64,000 bases of DNA. Source: CADEEN01 sp963706685 (GTDB lineage: Bacteria > Pseudomonadota > Gammaproteobacteria > Burkholderiales > Burkholderiaceae_C). The DNA lies in assembly GCA_963706685.1 (NCBI GenBank), contig CAVPMY010000017.1:496001-560000 (forward strand), in the 5' to 3' direction. Below, in pieces: positions 48,009-57,050 of the stretch. How positions within the stretch are numbered: the first letter of the stretch is position 1; every line of letters starts with the position of its first letter. A program made the position numbers and the translations under genes. Below the pieces are notes generated by a model. It did not search any database, was not told where the DNA came from, and saw only the letters and a program-made list of their open reading frames with translations.

Positions 48009-48787
48009 AGCTGCCCCAGCCGCTGCAGCATCTGATCCGATGTCTGGATGGCCTTCGAGTTCAGCTCGTAGGCGCGCTGCGTGGCGATCATCGCCACCAG
48101 TTCTTCGACCACGTTGACATTGCTGGTCTCGACATAGCCCTGTTGCAGGTCGCCCAGGCCGTTGCTGCCCGGTGCGCCGGCTTGCGGCGTGCCCGACGCT
48201 GCCGTTTCGCCCCACAGGTTCTGGCCTTTCGGATCGAGCCCCGCCGGGTTGACGAACGTGGCGATCGTCAACTGGCCGATCGCCTGCGCCGTGGCCTGCC
48301 CGGGCAAGGACGCCGACACGGTGCCGTCGGGCGCGATCGTCACGCTTTGCGCGTTGGCCGGGATCGTGATGCCCGGCTGCACCAGGTAGCCGCTGTTGGT
48401 GACGAGCTGGCCGCTGGCATCGACCTGGAACGAGCCGTCGCGCGTGTAGGCCGACGTGCCGTCGGGTTGCTGGATCTGAAAAAAGCCCTGGCCCTTGATC
48501 GCCACGTCGAGGTTGTTCGACGTCTGCTGCAGATTGCCCTGCGTGAAGATGCGCGACGTGGCCACCGGCCGCACGCCGAGGCCGACCTGCAGGCCGGTCG
48601 GCAACTGCGTCGCATCGCTGCTCGCCGCGCCGGCCTGGCGCAGGTTCTGGTAGATCAGATCCTCGAACACCACATGGCCGCGCTTGAAGCCGTTGGTGCC
48701 GACGTTGGCCAGGTTGTGCGAAATGTTGTCCAGCTGCGTCTGCTGGGCTTCCATGCCGGTCTTGGCGATCCAGAGGGATCGGATCAT
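48005..48787 (-). CDS. flgG: Flagellar distal rod protein FlgG
   Basis: A 260-residue FlgG. Seen: SLWIAKTGMEAQQTQLDNIS followed by HNLANVGTNGFKRG, the mid GQGFFQIQQPDG, and the C-terminal GYVETSNVNVVEELVAMIAT. AAGGAG lies eight bases before the ATG at 48787. It is the first gene of the intact flgGHIJKL part; upstream, instead of flgF, there is a 438-base gap and a two-component system on the other strand. Confidence 0.93.
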   Translation of the reverse strand: MIRSLWIAKTGMEAQQTQLDNISHNLANVGTNGFKRGHVVFEDLIYQNLRQAGAASSDATQLPTGLQVGLGVRPVATSRIFTQGNLQQTSNNLDVAIKGQGFFQIQQPDGTSAYTRDGSFQVDASGQLVTNSGYLVQPGITIPANAQSVTIAPDGTVSASLPGQATAQAIGQLTIATFVNPAGLDPKGQNLWGETAASGTPQAGAPGSNGLGDLQQGYVETSNVNVVEELVAMIATQRAYELNSKAIQTSDQMLQRLGQL

Positions 48788-49225
48788 GAGGACGCTCCTT
48801 GGGTGCTTGGAGCGATCTTGCGGCGGACTTGAGGCCGCAGACGCCTCGATAAAAGGCGCAATCAACGGCCAGTTATCGGCCTGAGGGCGCTCTCGCGAAG
48901 CGTTGCCAGACTCGAAAAGTAACATCGCGACCAAGGACTGCTGGGTCAGTGTTGGGTGCCGTTGGCAAACGAATCGTGTGCCGGCTCTTGGGCGCTGGAA
49001 GTTGCGGCTTTTTTGTTCTTGGATCTGGCAAGACTTGCTGCAATCTGACCGCAAATCACTGCAGATGGCGAAAGCCAGGCATGAACACGCTGGGCAGGTA
49101 ACTGACGGACGCATCGATCGTCGGTTGACAGGCCACCGATCTGCGCTTCAGCCAGGCGCGGCATTCAGGACTTCTTAAGGCATGACGCCTAAACTTCGCT
49201 CGTCCGAGTAGGTCGGGTTCGTGCA
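48788..49225. other. Intergenic region between flgG and the inserted two-component genes
   Basis: A 438-base divergent gap without a convincing gene. It must hold the promoters for flgG (minus) and the response regulator (plus). A GCCGATAA motif on the minus strand at 48873-48880 resembles a sigma-28 -10 element about 85 bases before flgG, but I see no matching -35. Near 49174 a CTTAAG and a CCTAAA lie in front of the regulator and may be its own binding site. The middle is locally less G/C-rich (TTTTTTG near 49010). Confidence 0.5.
48873..48880 (-). promoter_or_regulatory. Candidate sigma-28 -10 element upstream of flgG
   Basis: The minus-strand sequence GCCGATAA equals the flagellar sigma-28 -10 consensus. 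The expected -35 (TAAAG or TCAAG) is not clear, so this is only a half promoter by eye. Confidence 0.3.
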
Positions 49226-49891
49226 ATGAACGTATTGCTGGTGGAAGATGACATTGCACTGGCCAATGCGGTCGCTTCCTACCTCAGCGTCAAAGGCATT
49301 GCCGTTGACTGCGCGGTATCGTTGCAACAGGCCTGGGCCCTGTCGACCGAGTTGCACTGGGACGCCATGCTGCTCGATCTGCACCTGCCTGACGGTGACG
49401 GCCTGTGCCTGATCCCTGCGGTGCGGGCGTGGTTTCCTGCCGCCTCCATCATCATCATCACGGCATGCGATCACGTCACTGACCGCATCCGCGGACTCGA
49501 CACGGGAGCCGACGACTATCTGGTAAAACCCTTCGATCCTGATGAACTCCTGGCGCGGCTGGGCGCTGTCACGCGTTGCCGCAACAGACGCACGAGTTCG
49601 CTGGTGAAAGTTGGCGCACTGATGATCGACCTGGCCGGCCTGTCGGTCACTCGCAACGGTCAGCGGATCGACCTGACCACCACGGAGTGGAGCCTGATGC
49701 GTGTCATGGCCGCGGGCGTTGGCCGGGTCCAGATCAAGGACTCGTTGCTCAAGGCCATCTACGGTTTCGACAGCCAAGCCACCAGCAACGCGCTCGAGGT
49801 CTTCATCTGCAATCTGCGACGCAAGCTCGGCCCCGACAGCATCCAGACGGTACCGGGAACTGGCTATCGACTGACGGGGGGCAAGGCATGA
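49226..49891 (+). CDS. OmpR-family response regulator inserted within the flagellar cluster
   Basis: A 221-residue QseB/PmrA-like regulator. Receiver: Asp8-Asp9, phospho-Asp51 (LLDLHLPDGDG) and GADDYLVKPFDPDELLAR. DNA-binding domain with LTTTEWSLMRVMAAG, ALEVFICNLRRKLG and TVPGTGYRLTGG. It is transcribed against the flagellar genes. Codon use is slightly less G/C-rich than the flg genes. The stop overlaps the kinase start by three bases. CTTAAG/CCTAAA upstream may be an autoregulatory site. Confidence 0.85.
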   Translation: MNVLLVEDDIALANAVASYLSVKGIAVDCAVSLQQAWALSTELHWDAMLLDLHLPDGDGLCLIPAVRAWFPAASIIIITACDHVTDRIRGLDTGADDYLVKPFDPDELLARLGAVTRCRNRRTSSLVKVGALMIDLAGLSVTRNGQRIDLTTTEWSLMRVMAAGVGRVQIKDSLLKAIYGFDSQATSNALEVFICNLRRKLGPDSIQTVPGTGYRLTGGKA

Positions 49892-51312
49892 GCCGCCGTC
49901 GCAGCCTGTCGACGCAGCTGACTCGCACGCTGATCGTCACCATCGGCTGCGTGTGGCTGTTGATGGCGGCCGCGAGCGCATGGCAGGCCCGTGGCGAATT
50001 GAGCGAAGCCATGGACAGCACGTTGGTCGACAGTTCGCATCGTCTGTTGCATTTGGCCATGCACGACATCGCGGTCAACGACCTGGCTCAGCCCGCCCGC
50101 CGCGCTTCACTGCCCGTGGGCATGGGGGCGGGCATGGGCGAACCCCTCCAGGAGCACGACCACCTGATCTATCAAATCGTCAATGACGCCGGGCAGGTGC
50201 TGATGCGCTCCAAGGATGCGCCCGAGCTTGCGCTGGACGTGACGCGGTCGATCGGTTTTGCAGACTTGCCGGACTGGAGGGTCTATACCTACAAGCACCC
50301 GGAGCGCCCGATCTACATCCACGTTGCCGAACAAGCCTCGCACCGCACCGACGCCGTACTGCAAACCGTGCTCTGGCTGGCGTTGCCCATGCTCGCCGCG
50401 CTGCCGTTGTTGGGGTTGCTGATTCACGCCCTGACCCGTCGAGCAATGTGGCCGCTGCACAGGTTCGCCGATGAAATCCAGCAGCGCGGTGGGCAGAATC
50501 TGAGTCCCATCACCGTGCCGGCGCAATCGACCGAGATCGAGGTCATCACCCACAGCACGAACCACCTGTTGCAACGGCTGACCGAGGCGCTCCATGTTGA
50601 AAGGGCGTTGACGGCCAATGCCGCGCACGAACTGCGCACGCCGCTGGCTGCGGCCCTGCTGCGCATGCACACGTTGCTGAGCATGCCCCTGGGGTCGCGC
50701 GCGCACGACGAGGCGAAACAGGCTCTGGCATCCATGCTGACGCTGAATCGACGTTCCGAGAAGTTGCTGCAGTTCTCGCGTGCGGAATCGAGCATGGTAC
50801 TGACGGACGCTGCGGTCGATCTGGGTGAACTGGCAACCGTCCTGGCTGAAGAGTTCTGGGCTCTGAGCGACATGCGCGAACGTTTGCATCTGCGCTGCGC
50901 TGCCAACGAAAACGCCGTCGTCCTCGGCGATTTCGATACCCTGGCGATCGCGCTGCGCAACTTGATCGAGAACGCCGTCAGGCATTGCAAAGAAGGGTCC
51001 ATCGAGGTCATCGTCGCAGCGCCCGGCACGATGCTCGTGCGTGACGCAGGGTCCGGCGTGGCGCCCGAGGCGCTGGCACGCATTCGACAGCGCCATGTGA
51101 CGCACTCGCGCGATCCAGCGGGTTTCGGACTTGGGCTGTCGATCGTGGCCTCGATCGTCGAACGACACGGCGGCCAGTTGGTGCTGTCGTCGCCACCCGC
51201 CGGCATGTCACATGGTTTCGAGGCCACCATTCACCTGCCGACGGCCGATGCCCCGTTGCCCCATGCGAACGTATCGACTGCCGCACACACGCGCGACACG
51301 CCGCTGCATTGA
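49888..51312 (+). CDS. Sensor histidine kinase inserted between flgG and flgF
   Basis: A 474-residue membrane kinase with spans at about residues 11-32 and 160-182 around a 125-residue periplasmic sensor. The H-box AAHELRTPLAAALL has His247; the N-box is NLIENAVRHC, and the G-box FGLGLSIVASIV. It pairs with the preceding regulator (ATGA overlap). Its stop (51310-51312) directly abuts the convergent flgF stop at 51313, with no spacer or terminator. Confidence 0.85.
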   Translation: MSRRRSLSTQLTRTLIVTIGCVWLLMAAASAWQARGELSEAMDSTLVDSSHRLLHLAMHDIAVNDLAQPARRASLPVGMGAGMGEPLQEHDHLIYQIVNDAGQVLMRSKDAPELALDVTRSIGFADLPDWRVYTYKHPERPIYIHVAEQASHRTDAVLQTVLWLALPMLAALPLLGLLIHALTRRAMWPLHRFADEIQQRGGQNLSPITVPAQSTEIEVITHSTNHLLQRLTEALHVERALTANAAHELRTPLAAALLRMHTLLSMPLGSRAHDEAKQALASMLTLNRRSEKLLQFSRAESSMVLTDAAVDLGELATVLAEEFWALSDMRERLHLRCAANENAVVLGDFDTLAIALRNLIENAVRHCKEGSIEVIVAAPGTMLVRDAGSGVAPEALARIRQRHVTHSRDPAGFGLGLSIVASIVERHGGQLVLSSPPAGMSHGFEATIHLPTADAPLPHANVSTAAHTRDTPLH

Positions 51313-52052
51313 CTACATCCCGTTCGGCGACAGCAGCTTGGCCGCCGTCTGCTCCTGGCGCTCGGCCGTCTGCAGCAGCTTCATCTGGTGCTCGAACTGG
51401 CGTGCTGCGGAGATCATCGCGATCATCGTTTCGACGGCGCTGACGTTCGAGCCTTCGAGCGCGCCGTCTTGCAGTCGCGCATTGGCGTCGCGCTGCCAGG
51501 TCGCCCTCGGCGGCGCGGAACAGGCCGTCGTCGCTGCGCGTCAAGGCGGCCGGGTTCTCGGGCGTGACGAGCTTCAGGCGGCCGACGGTGCTGGAGCCGC
51601 CGTTGGCGCGCTGGCACTGACCGTGCCGTCGCCGGCGATGCTGACTTCGGCGTTCGCCGGCACGTTGATCGGCCCGCCGTCGCCGAGCACGGTCAAGCCG
51701 TTCCGGGTGACGAGTTGGCCCTCGGCATCGACATCGAGCGCGCCGGCGCGCGTGTAGGCCTCGGTGCCGTCGAGTCCCTGCACGGTCAACCAGGCGTTGC
51801 CCTTCATCGCCACGTCGAGGCGGCCGGCCGGTGGCGTGTGACCGTGCCGGGCTCGTGGTTGGCGCCGACCGTCGACTCGAGCGCGTAGACGCGCGTGCTG
51901 GCGCCGCTGCCCTGCACCGGCACGGCGCGAAACGCGGCCAGTTCGGCGCGAAAGCCATTGGTCGAGACGTTGGCCAGGTTGTTGGCCAGCACCTCCTGGC
52001 GCTGCATCGCCGCCTTGGCGCCGGACATGCTCAGGTAGATCATGCGGTCCAT
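51313..52052 (-). CDS. flgF: Flagellar proximal rod protein FlgF, with several frameshifts
   Basis: About 245 residues of FlgF in several frames. Pieces in order: MDRMIYLSMSGAKAAMQRQE and VLANNLANVSTNGFRAELAA, then MKGNAWLTVQGLDGTEAYTR, GRLKLVTPENPAALTRSDDG, and the C-terminal NVSAVETMIAMISAARQFEH through AAKLLSPNGM. At least four single-base indels (near 51838, 51824, 51608 and 51496) interrupt the frame, but all conserved parts are present. Either a consensus error or a recent pseudogene. It ends exactly where the inserted kinase gene ends. Confidence 0.7.
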
Positions 52053-52080
52053 GGCGGCTCGTCGCTCCTAAGCCGTGGAA

Positions 52081-53349
52081 TCAACGCAGCTGGACCAGCG
52101 TTTGCAAGACCTGATCCTGCGTGCGGATCGTCTGCGCGTTGGCCTGGTAGATGCGTTGCGCCGTCATCATGTTGACCAGCTCGGCGGTCAGGTCGACGTT
52201 GCTCTCTTCGAGCGCACCCGACTTGCAGCACGCCCAGGTTGCCCTGGCCGGGCACACCGACGATCGGGTCGCCGGTGGTGAAGCTGCGCGCCCAGACGTT
52301 GCCGCCCAGCGCCTGCAGGCCTTGCGGGTTGCGGAAGGTGGCCAGCTCGATCTGTCCGGCCGGCTTGTTCTGGCCGTTGCTGTAGCGCGCCATCAGCGAC
52401 GCCGTCGTCTTCGATCGACGACGCCGGTGATCTGGCCGGCGGCATAGCCGTCCTGCGACAGGTTGGTGACGCCGAACGGTGCACCGTACTGTCGTGCACC
52501 GTCCATGTCGAGTTGCACGCCGAGGATCGGCCCGTGTCTGCGCGCCGGCCGGGTTGGTGGTCGGCGGAATGTCGATCGACACCGGACCCACCGGCGCGGT
52601 CGGTGCGCCGCCGTTGGCGGGAAAGTTGAGCGTTGCGCTGGCCACCGGCGCGGCGACGGTGCCGTTGATCGGCGTGCCGTTGGCGGTGACGAAGACGTTC
52701 CAGGTGTCGGTGGCGGCCTTCTGGAAGTAGTAGGTCAGCGCCACGTCCTGGCCCAGCACGTCGTACACCGTCAGCGAGGTCGCGTTGTTGTAGGTGGTCG
52801 GGTCGGTGAAGTCGATCGCCGGGCCGGCGATCGGCGCGGTCACTGCGGTGCGCGCAGTCGAGGTTCATCTCCATCTGGATCTCGCTCGTCGGCGCCGGCT
52901 CGATGCCGGAGGTGGGCAGGCGCAGCGCGCTCGACATTGCCGGGCTGAATCACGCCGGTGGCGTCGGCCGGATAGCCGATCAGGCGCAGGCCGTCGTTGT
53001 TGACGATGTAGCCGTTGCGGTCGACCTTGAACTGGCCGTTGCGGAGTACAGCGCCGGGTTGGCGCCGTCGGTGACCTGGAAGAAGCCGCCGCCGTTGATG
53101 GCCAGATCCATCGGGTTTCGCGTCGCCGTGATGTTGCCCTGCGTGAACTGCTGCGACACCGACCGCCAGCTGCACGCCGATGCCGACCTGGTTGGCGCCC
53201 GCGCCGTTGAGCGCATTGGCGTACATGTCGGCGAACTCGGCGCGCGAGGCCTTGGCGCCGAAGGTGTTGGCATTGGCGATGTTGTTGCCGATGACCTCGA
53301 GGTTCTTGCTCGTCGCGTTGAGGCCCGACAGGCCTTGCTGGAAGCTCAT
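52081..53349 (-). CDS. flgE: Flagellar hook protein FlgE, with multiple frameshifts
   Basis: About 420 residues across three frames. Recognised pieces: MSFQQGLSGLNATSKNLEVI and GNNIANANTFGAKASRAEFA, then FTQGNITATRNPMDLAINGG, GQFKVDRNGYIVNNDGLRLI, SLTVYDVLGQDVALTYYFQK, YSNGQNKPAGQIELATFRNP and the expected C-terminal end near LVQLR before TGA at 52081. At least six indels are needed. Order and content are complete for a hook protein. Many of the breaks fall in short G/C runs, suggesting base-calling error. Confidence 0.7.
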
Positions 53350-53369
53350 GGCTTGCTCCTGAAGAAAAC

Positions 53370-54030
53370 TCAGTTGAAGGCGCGGATCTGGTCGTACGGC
53401 ACGCTGCCGCTGTTGCGCAGTTCGAGCGTGAGGGTGTCGCCGCCGGCGATCACCGCATCGACGCGGTCGCGCATCAGCGGCGTGAAGCCGACGCTGGCGG
53501 CGCCGTTCTTGGCGACGACGCGGAAGGTATCGCCGATCGCCGGGTCGACGCCGGCCGGCGGCGTCCATTCGAAGCCGTGGCGGCCGGCGCCCTTGTGCGC
53601 TCAGGTCGATGGTGTCGATGACACGGCCACCGGCGTTGAGCACCTCGACCTTGACGCTGTCGGCCGGGCCATCGAGCTCGAAGCCGCCCTGCACCAGACC
53701 CAGGTCGTTGGTGACCAGGCGGTTGCCGGGCACGACGACATCGCGGCCGACCAGGCTGGCACCCTGCAGCGCCGACATCTGCGCAAACTGCGAGCCCAGA
53801 CCTTCGACGCTGCGGTTGAGTTTTTCGAGGCCGTTGACCGACTGGATCTGCGCCATCTGGCTCGTTACCTGCGCGTTGTCCATCGGATTCAACGGATCCT
53901 GGTTCTGCATCTGCGCCACCAGGAGTTTGAGAAAGCGGTCTTCGGCGCCGGCCTCGTTCTGCGTCTTGACGCTGTTGCTGCCCGAAAGTCGTTCGGTTCA
54001 GCGTGCTGCATGGTCGACGTTGGTGGCCAT
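53370..54030 (-). CDS. flgD: Flagellar hook-capping scaffold FlgD, with frameshifts
   Basis: About 220 residues. Seen: AEDRFLKLLVAQMQNQDPLN and PMDNAQVTSQMAQIQSVNGL, GFELDGPADSVKVEVLNAGG, and the end PYDQIRAFN before the stop at 53370. The start is placed at the ATG at 54030 (MATNVDHAA), and a base must change shortly after to remove a TGA. At least two indels occur. It caps the growing hook. Confidence 0.7.
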
Positions 54031-54035
54031 CGATC

Positions 54036-54440
54036 AGCTGGCCCAGCTGCAGCGTCTTCTGCAGCAGGGTCTTGGCCGTGTTCATGACTTCGACGTTGTT
54101 CTGGTACGAGCGCGAGGCCGAGATCATGTTGACCATCTCTTCGACCGCGTTGACGTTGCTGTAGGTGACGTAGCCCTCGGCGTCGGCCGCCGGGTGCTTG
54201 GGGTCGTGCACGCGGCGGCCGACGGCGTCGGTCTTCGCTGATGGTGCTGACGCGCACGCCGGCGGCGCCGACCGCACCCATCATCTCGGTCTGGAAGACG
54301 ACCTGGCGCGCCTTGTAGGCGCTGCCGTCGGGCCCGGCCACCGTGTCGGCGTTGGCGAGGTTGCTCGCCACGACGTTCAGGCGCTGGCTTTGCGCCGAGA
54401 CCGCGCTGCCGGAGACGTTGAAGATCTGGAACATCGACAT
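54036..54440 (-). CDS. flgC: Flagellar proximal rod protein FlgC, with frameshifts
   Basis: About 134 residues: MSMFQIFNVSGSAVSAQSQR and LNVVASNLANADTVAGPDGS in one frame, then VTYSNVNAVEEMVNMISASR and NVEVMNTAKTLLQKTLQLGQ in another. One break is near 54240; the stop also appears displaced by one base around 54040. It forms part of the proximal rod. The dispersed repeat at 54475-54561 separates it from flgB. Confidence 0.7.
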
Positions 54441-54474
54441 CGCGTCTACTCCTGTGACTCGCAGTCCACCTCTT

Positions 54475-54561
54475 CCCAAGCAACCGCCGCGGATCCGTGC
54501 TCTGCCGGTCCGCTGGCGGTGCCCCCTCGAGGGGGAGCGCCGAAGGCGCTACGGGGGTGGG
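54475..54561. repeat. Dispersed G/C-rich repeat (copy between flgB and flgC)
   Basis: CCAAGCAACCGCCGCGGATC, GCTCTGCCGGTCCGC, GGCGGTGCCCCCTCGAGGGG and a GGTGGGTCA tail. It ends at the flgB stop codon and closely matches the 14369-14457 copy, one at a sulfonate gene, the other at a flagellar gene. Confidence 0.75.
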
Positions 54562-54970
54562 TCATGACTGTCCCTTGATGGCCTCGAGCATCGTGCGCAC
54601 GCTGCCGTTGATGAAACGCAGCGTGGCTTCGTACTTCACGCTGTTGTCGGCAAAGCTCGCCCGCTCGCGGTCCATGTCGACGCTGTTGCTGTCGAGGTTG
54701 GTCTGCGACGCCGTGGCGTAGCGCAGGCCAGCCTCGCCGCGGGCGCCGGCCGGCGGCTGCATGTGGCCGGCCGTGCGTCACGGTCAGCTGGCCCGGCGTG
54801 GCGGCCTGGCCGGTGGCCTCGCGCAGCGCGGTGGCGAAGTCCATCTCCTTGGCCACATAGCCCGGCGTGTCGGCGTTGGCGATGTTGCTGGCGATCAGGC
54901 GCTGGCGCTCCGAGCGCAGCACGAGGGCTTCGGACTGGAAGTTCAGCGCGTCGGTGAGGCGGTTGATCAT
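54562..54970 (-). CDS. flgB: Flagellar proximal rod protein FlgB, with one frameshift
   Basis: About 135 residues: LNFQSEALVLRSERQRLIAS and NIANADTPGYVAKEMDFATA, then after a break near 54770 LDSNSVDMDRERASFADNSV and YEATLRFINGSVRTMLEAIK. It is the first gene of the flgB-L unit and divergent from flgA. The shared 106-base gap holds the promoters. Confidence 0.78.
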
Positions 54971-55076
54971 GCGGTCAATGGTGGCAGCGCCGCCGCAAAA
55001 CATGAGCCGGATAAAGACGCGGATTGCCGTTCATTTCGAACCCTCGGCGCGCACCGGCGCGCCTACAGTGCCATCC

Positions 55077-55775
55077 GTGAACAAGGCTCTTTCCGCCCTC
55101 GTCGTGCTGTCGCATGCTCGCGCCCCTCGGCGCAGCCGCCGCCGTGCTCGACGAGGCGTTGACGCAGCGGGTGCAGTCCCTGGCCAGCGAAGCCTCGAAA
55201 CAATCCACGGCCGGGCTGCGCATCGAGGTGCGGGTCGGCCAGCTCAACCCGCGGCTGCGGCTCGCACCCTGCGCCGAGGTGCAGCCCTACCTGCCGGCAG
55301 GCGTGAAGTTGTGGGGCAATGCCCGCATCGGCCTGCGTTGCGCCGACGCCGGCGTGCGCTGGAACGTCTTCCTGCCGATCACGGTGGATGTCTATGGCCC
55401 CGGTCCTGGTCGCCACCACCGCGTGGTTGCCGGCAGCGGCTGGTCGGCGCCGCCGACGTGCAAGCCGCCACGGTCAATTTGTCCGCGTCGCGCTCGGCCG
55501 CACTCGGCACGGCCGAACTCGCCGTCGGCCGCATCGTCAGCCGGCCGCTGTCGCCCGGCGATACGCTGCGCGACAGCGATCTGCGGGCCCGTCAGTGGTT
55601 TGCCGCGGGTGACCAGGTGCGCATCGTCGCCGGTGGCCCGGGCTGGCGCATCCATGGCGAAGGCCAGGCGCTGAACCCCGGCCTCGAAGGCCAGACGGTG
55701 CGCGTGCGCACCGATTCCGGACGGATCGTCAGCGGACTGGCGGCGGGTGACAAATTGGTCGAGGTGCCGTTGTGA
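55077..55775 (+). CDS. flgA: P-ring chaperone FlgA, with frameshifts
   Basis: About 230 residues of FlgA. The GTG at 55077 starts VNKALSALVVLS, a likely signal peptide; after a break near 55110 the sequence continues ALTQRVQSLASEASKQSTAG and RLAPCAEVQPYLPAGVKLWG, then after breaks near 55400-55440 ADVQAATVNLSASRSAALGT, SRPLSPGDTLRDSDLRARQW and GQTVRVRTDSGRIVSGLAAG. The C-terminal SAF domain is complete. It helps assemble the P-ring from FlgI. Confidence 0.72.
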   Translation: MNKALSALVVLSHARAPRRSRRRARRGVDAAGAVPGQRSLETIHGRAAHRGAGRPAQPAAAARTLRRGAALPAGRREVVGQCPHRPALRRRRRALERLPADHGGCLWPRSWSPPPRGCRQRLVGAADVQAATVNLSASRSAALGTAELAVGRIVSRPLSPGDTLRDSDLRARQWFAAGDQVRIVAGGPGWRIHGEGQALNPGLEGQTVRVRTDSGRIVSGLAAGDKLVEVPL

Positions 55776-55810
55776 GCCCGATGGACCCCCCGCAGCGTGA
55801 AAAAAGTACT

Positions 55811-55836
55811 CAAGTCAATCACCCGGGCTCCGATAC
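55811..55836 (+). promoter_or_regulatory. Sigma-28 (FliA) promoter of flgM
   Basis: TCAAG at 55811-55815 and CCGATA at 55831-55836, 15 bases apart, match the betaproteobacterial flagellar sigma-28 pattern. It lies about 58 bases upstream of flgM, so the anti-sigma gene is in the late class and also under FliA control. Confidence 0.75.
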
Positions 55837-55893
55837 CCTGAGGACTGAGCACATCAGGGGGACTCCTTCACCGTCCCCAGGAGCATCGTCATC

Positions 55894-56202
55894 ATGAAGA
55901 TCGGTCAACTCGACAACAGCCACAAGCTCGCTGCCACCCCGGCGGTGGACACGCGCAAAGCCGGCGCCACGCCGTCTGGCGACGAGCACAAGGCCCAGCC
56001 GGTGGAAGCCAGCGCCAAGGTCGCGTTCTCGGCCGCGGCCTCGCTGCTGGCCGCCGAAGGCAACACTGCCGACTTCGACGCCGACAAGGTGGCGCGCATC
56101 GCGCAGGCCATCCGCGACGGCAACTTCGAGGTCAACGCCGGCGCCATCGCCGACAAGCTGCTGGGCAATACGCGTGAGCTGATCGGCCCGCGCGGACATT
56201 GA
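55894..56202 (+). CDS. flgM: Anti-sigma-28 factor FlgM
   Basis: A 102-residue FlgM: MKIGQLDNSHKLAAT, disordered middle, and the C-terminal FliA-binding part DADKVARIAQAIRDGNFEVN and AGAIADKLLGNTRELI. It holds FliA inactive until the hook is complete, then is exported. AGGAG precedes the ATG by about nine bases. The stop overlaps flgN by one base. Confidence 0.9.
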   Translation: MKIGQLDNSHKLAATPAVDTRKAGATPSGDEHKAQPVEASAKVAFSAAASLLAAEGNTADFDADKVARIAQAIRDGNFEVNAGAIADKLLGNTRELIGPRGH

Positions 56203-56597
56203 TGACTCCACAGACACCGGCAACGGCCGGCAACGGCGCGCTCGAAGCCGCCGTGGCCCGCATCGAAGCGCGGCTGGCCGCACTCGGCTGCGCACTGCGC
56301 AACGCTGACGCGCTGGCCGTCGAGACCGAATCGCAGGCCCTGCAATGCGAGTTGGCTTCGGCCGCGCAGCGCATGTCTGCCGCAGTCCGCCACGCCGGCG
56401 GCATCGCCCTGCCGCTGCGCCGCCGCCTGGCCGCCGTGCGCGGCGAAGTGCTGGCGCAGCGCGTCACCGTGCTGCGCGCCCAGGCGTCGTTCGACCGCGC
56501 CATCGACATCCTGATGCCGCCCGAATGGCCGGCCCCGGCCTACGCGGCCGACGGTGCGCGCACGCGGCAGAGCAGCAGCGGCGCCATCGGCGCCTGA
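56202..56597 (+). CDS. flgN: FlgN-like flagellar chaperone
   Basis: A 131-residue helical protein (LEAAVARIEARLAALGCALR, QALQCELASAAQRMSAAVR) in the usual place after flgM with ATG overlapping the flgM stop. FlgN escorts FlgK and FlgL to the export apparatus. Sequence conservation in the family is low, so the call rests mainly on position and helical content. Confidence 0.65.
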   Translation: MTPQTPATAGNGALEAAVARIEARLAALGCALRNADALAVETESQALQCELASAAQRMSAAVRHAGGIALPLRRRLAAVRGEVLAQRVTVLRAQASFDRAIDILMPPEWPAPAYAADGARTRQSSSGAIGA

Positions 56598-57050
56598 GTG
56601 AACTCTCTCAAGCTCTGCGCCGCACAGGGTTCCCGCGCAGTGGCTCGCTGATGGCTTCTGCAGTAGTGACTGGCAGCGAAGGGCGGCAACTCACGTATTC
56701 GATACGCGTTGTCCTGTTCGGAATGCATCGAGCCACCTGATTGGTAATGAATCTCAGCACCGTTGGCCCTGAGCAGGGGACTGAGCCTGTATCTCCGATC
56801 GTCCTGAGCTTGTCGAAGGAAGGCCCCGTGTCGAAGGGTCTATCACCGCGAGCTCTTCGCCGGGCTCAGGCGGGGGCTTCGACAAGCTCAGCCCGAACGG
56901 GTGCGCGTGGCGCATGCTGAGGTTCGTCGCTAATCAGGTCGCGCCAAGTGCTTGTCGCCGCCGGATCTTCTGTGATCTGATGCGGGGCATGAATGCAAAT
57001 CGTTGTCTTGCGGACGCCGCAGAATGCAGCGCGAGAACGGGTCATGCACC
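56598..57050. other. Gap after flgN with a CTTCGACAAGCTCAG-type inverted repeat
   Basis: No convincing gene. The main structure is the inverted repeat at 56796-56902. A 62- to 131-codon open frame exists but reads like noise. The stretch separates the flagellar genes from a small lower-G/C island. Confidence 0.6.
56796..56902. repeat. Inverted repeat: GTCCTGAGCTTGTCGAAGG and CTTCGACAAGCTCAGCCCG
   Basis: Two arms, at 56801-56820 and 56877-56895, are near-complementary and flank a loop with a further partial copy (GTGTCGAAGGG). Sequences of this type recur in many proteobacterial genomes as intergenic REP-like units, often near gene ends. Confidence 0.7.

Noticed and set aside
48903..49178. 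91-codon frame upstream of the inserted response regulator
   Set aside because: No ribosome site, no family pattern and overlaps the presumed promoter region.
54971..55076. Sigma-54 promoter between flgB and flgA
   Set aside because: A TGGCAC occurs on the minus strand, but the GC-containing -12 element does not fit at the required distance.
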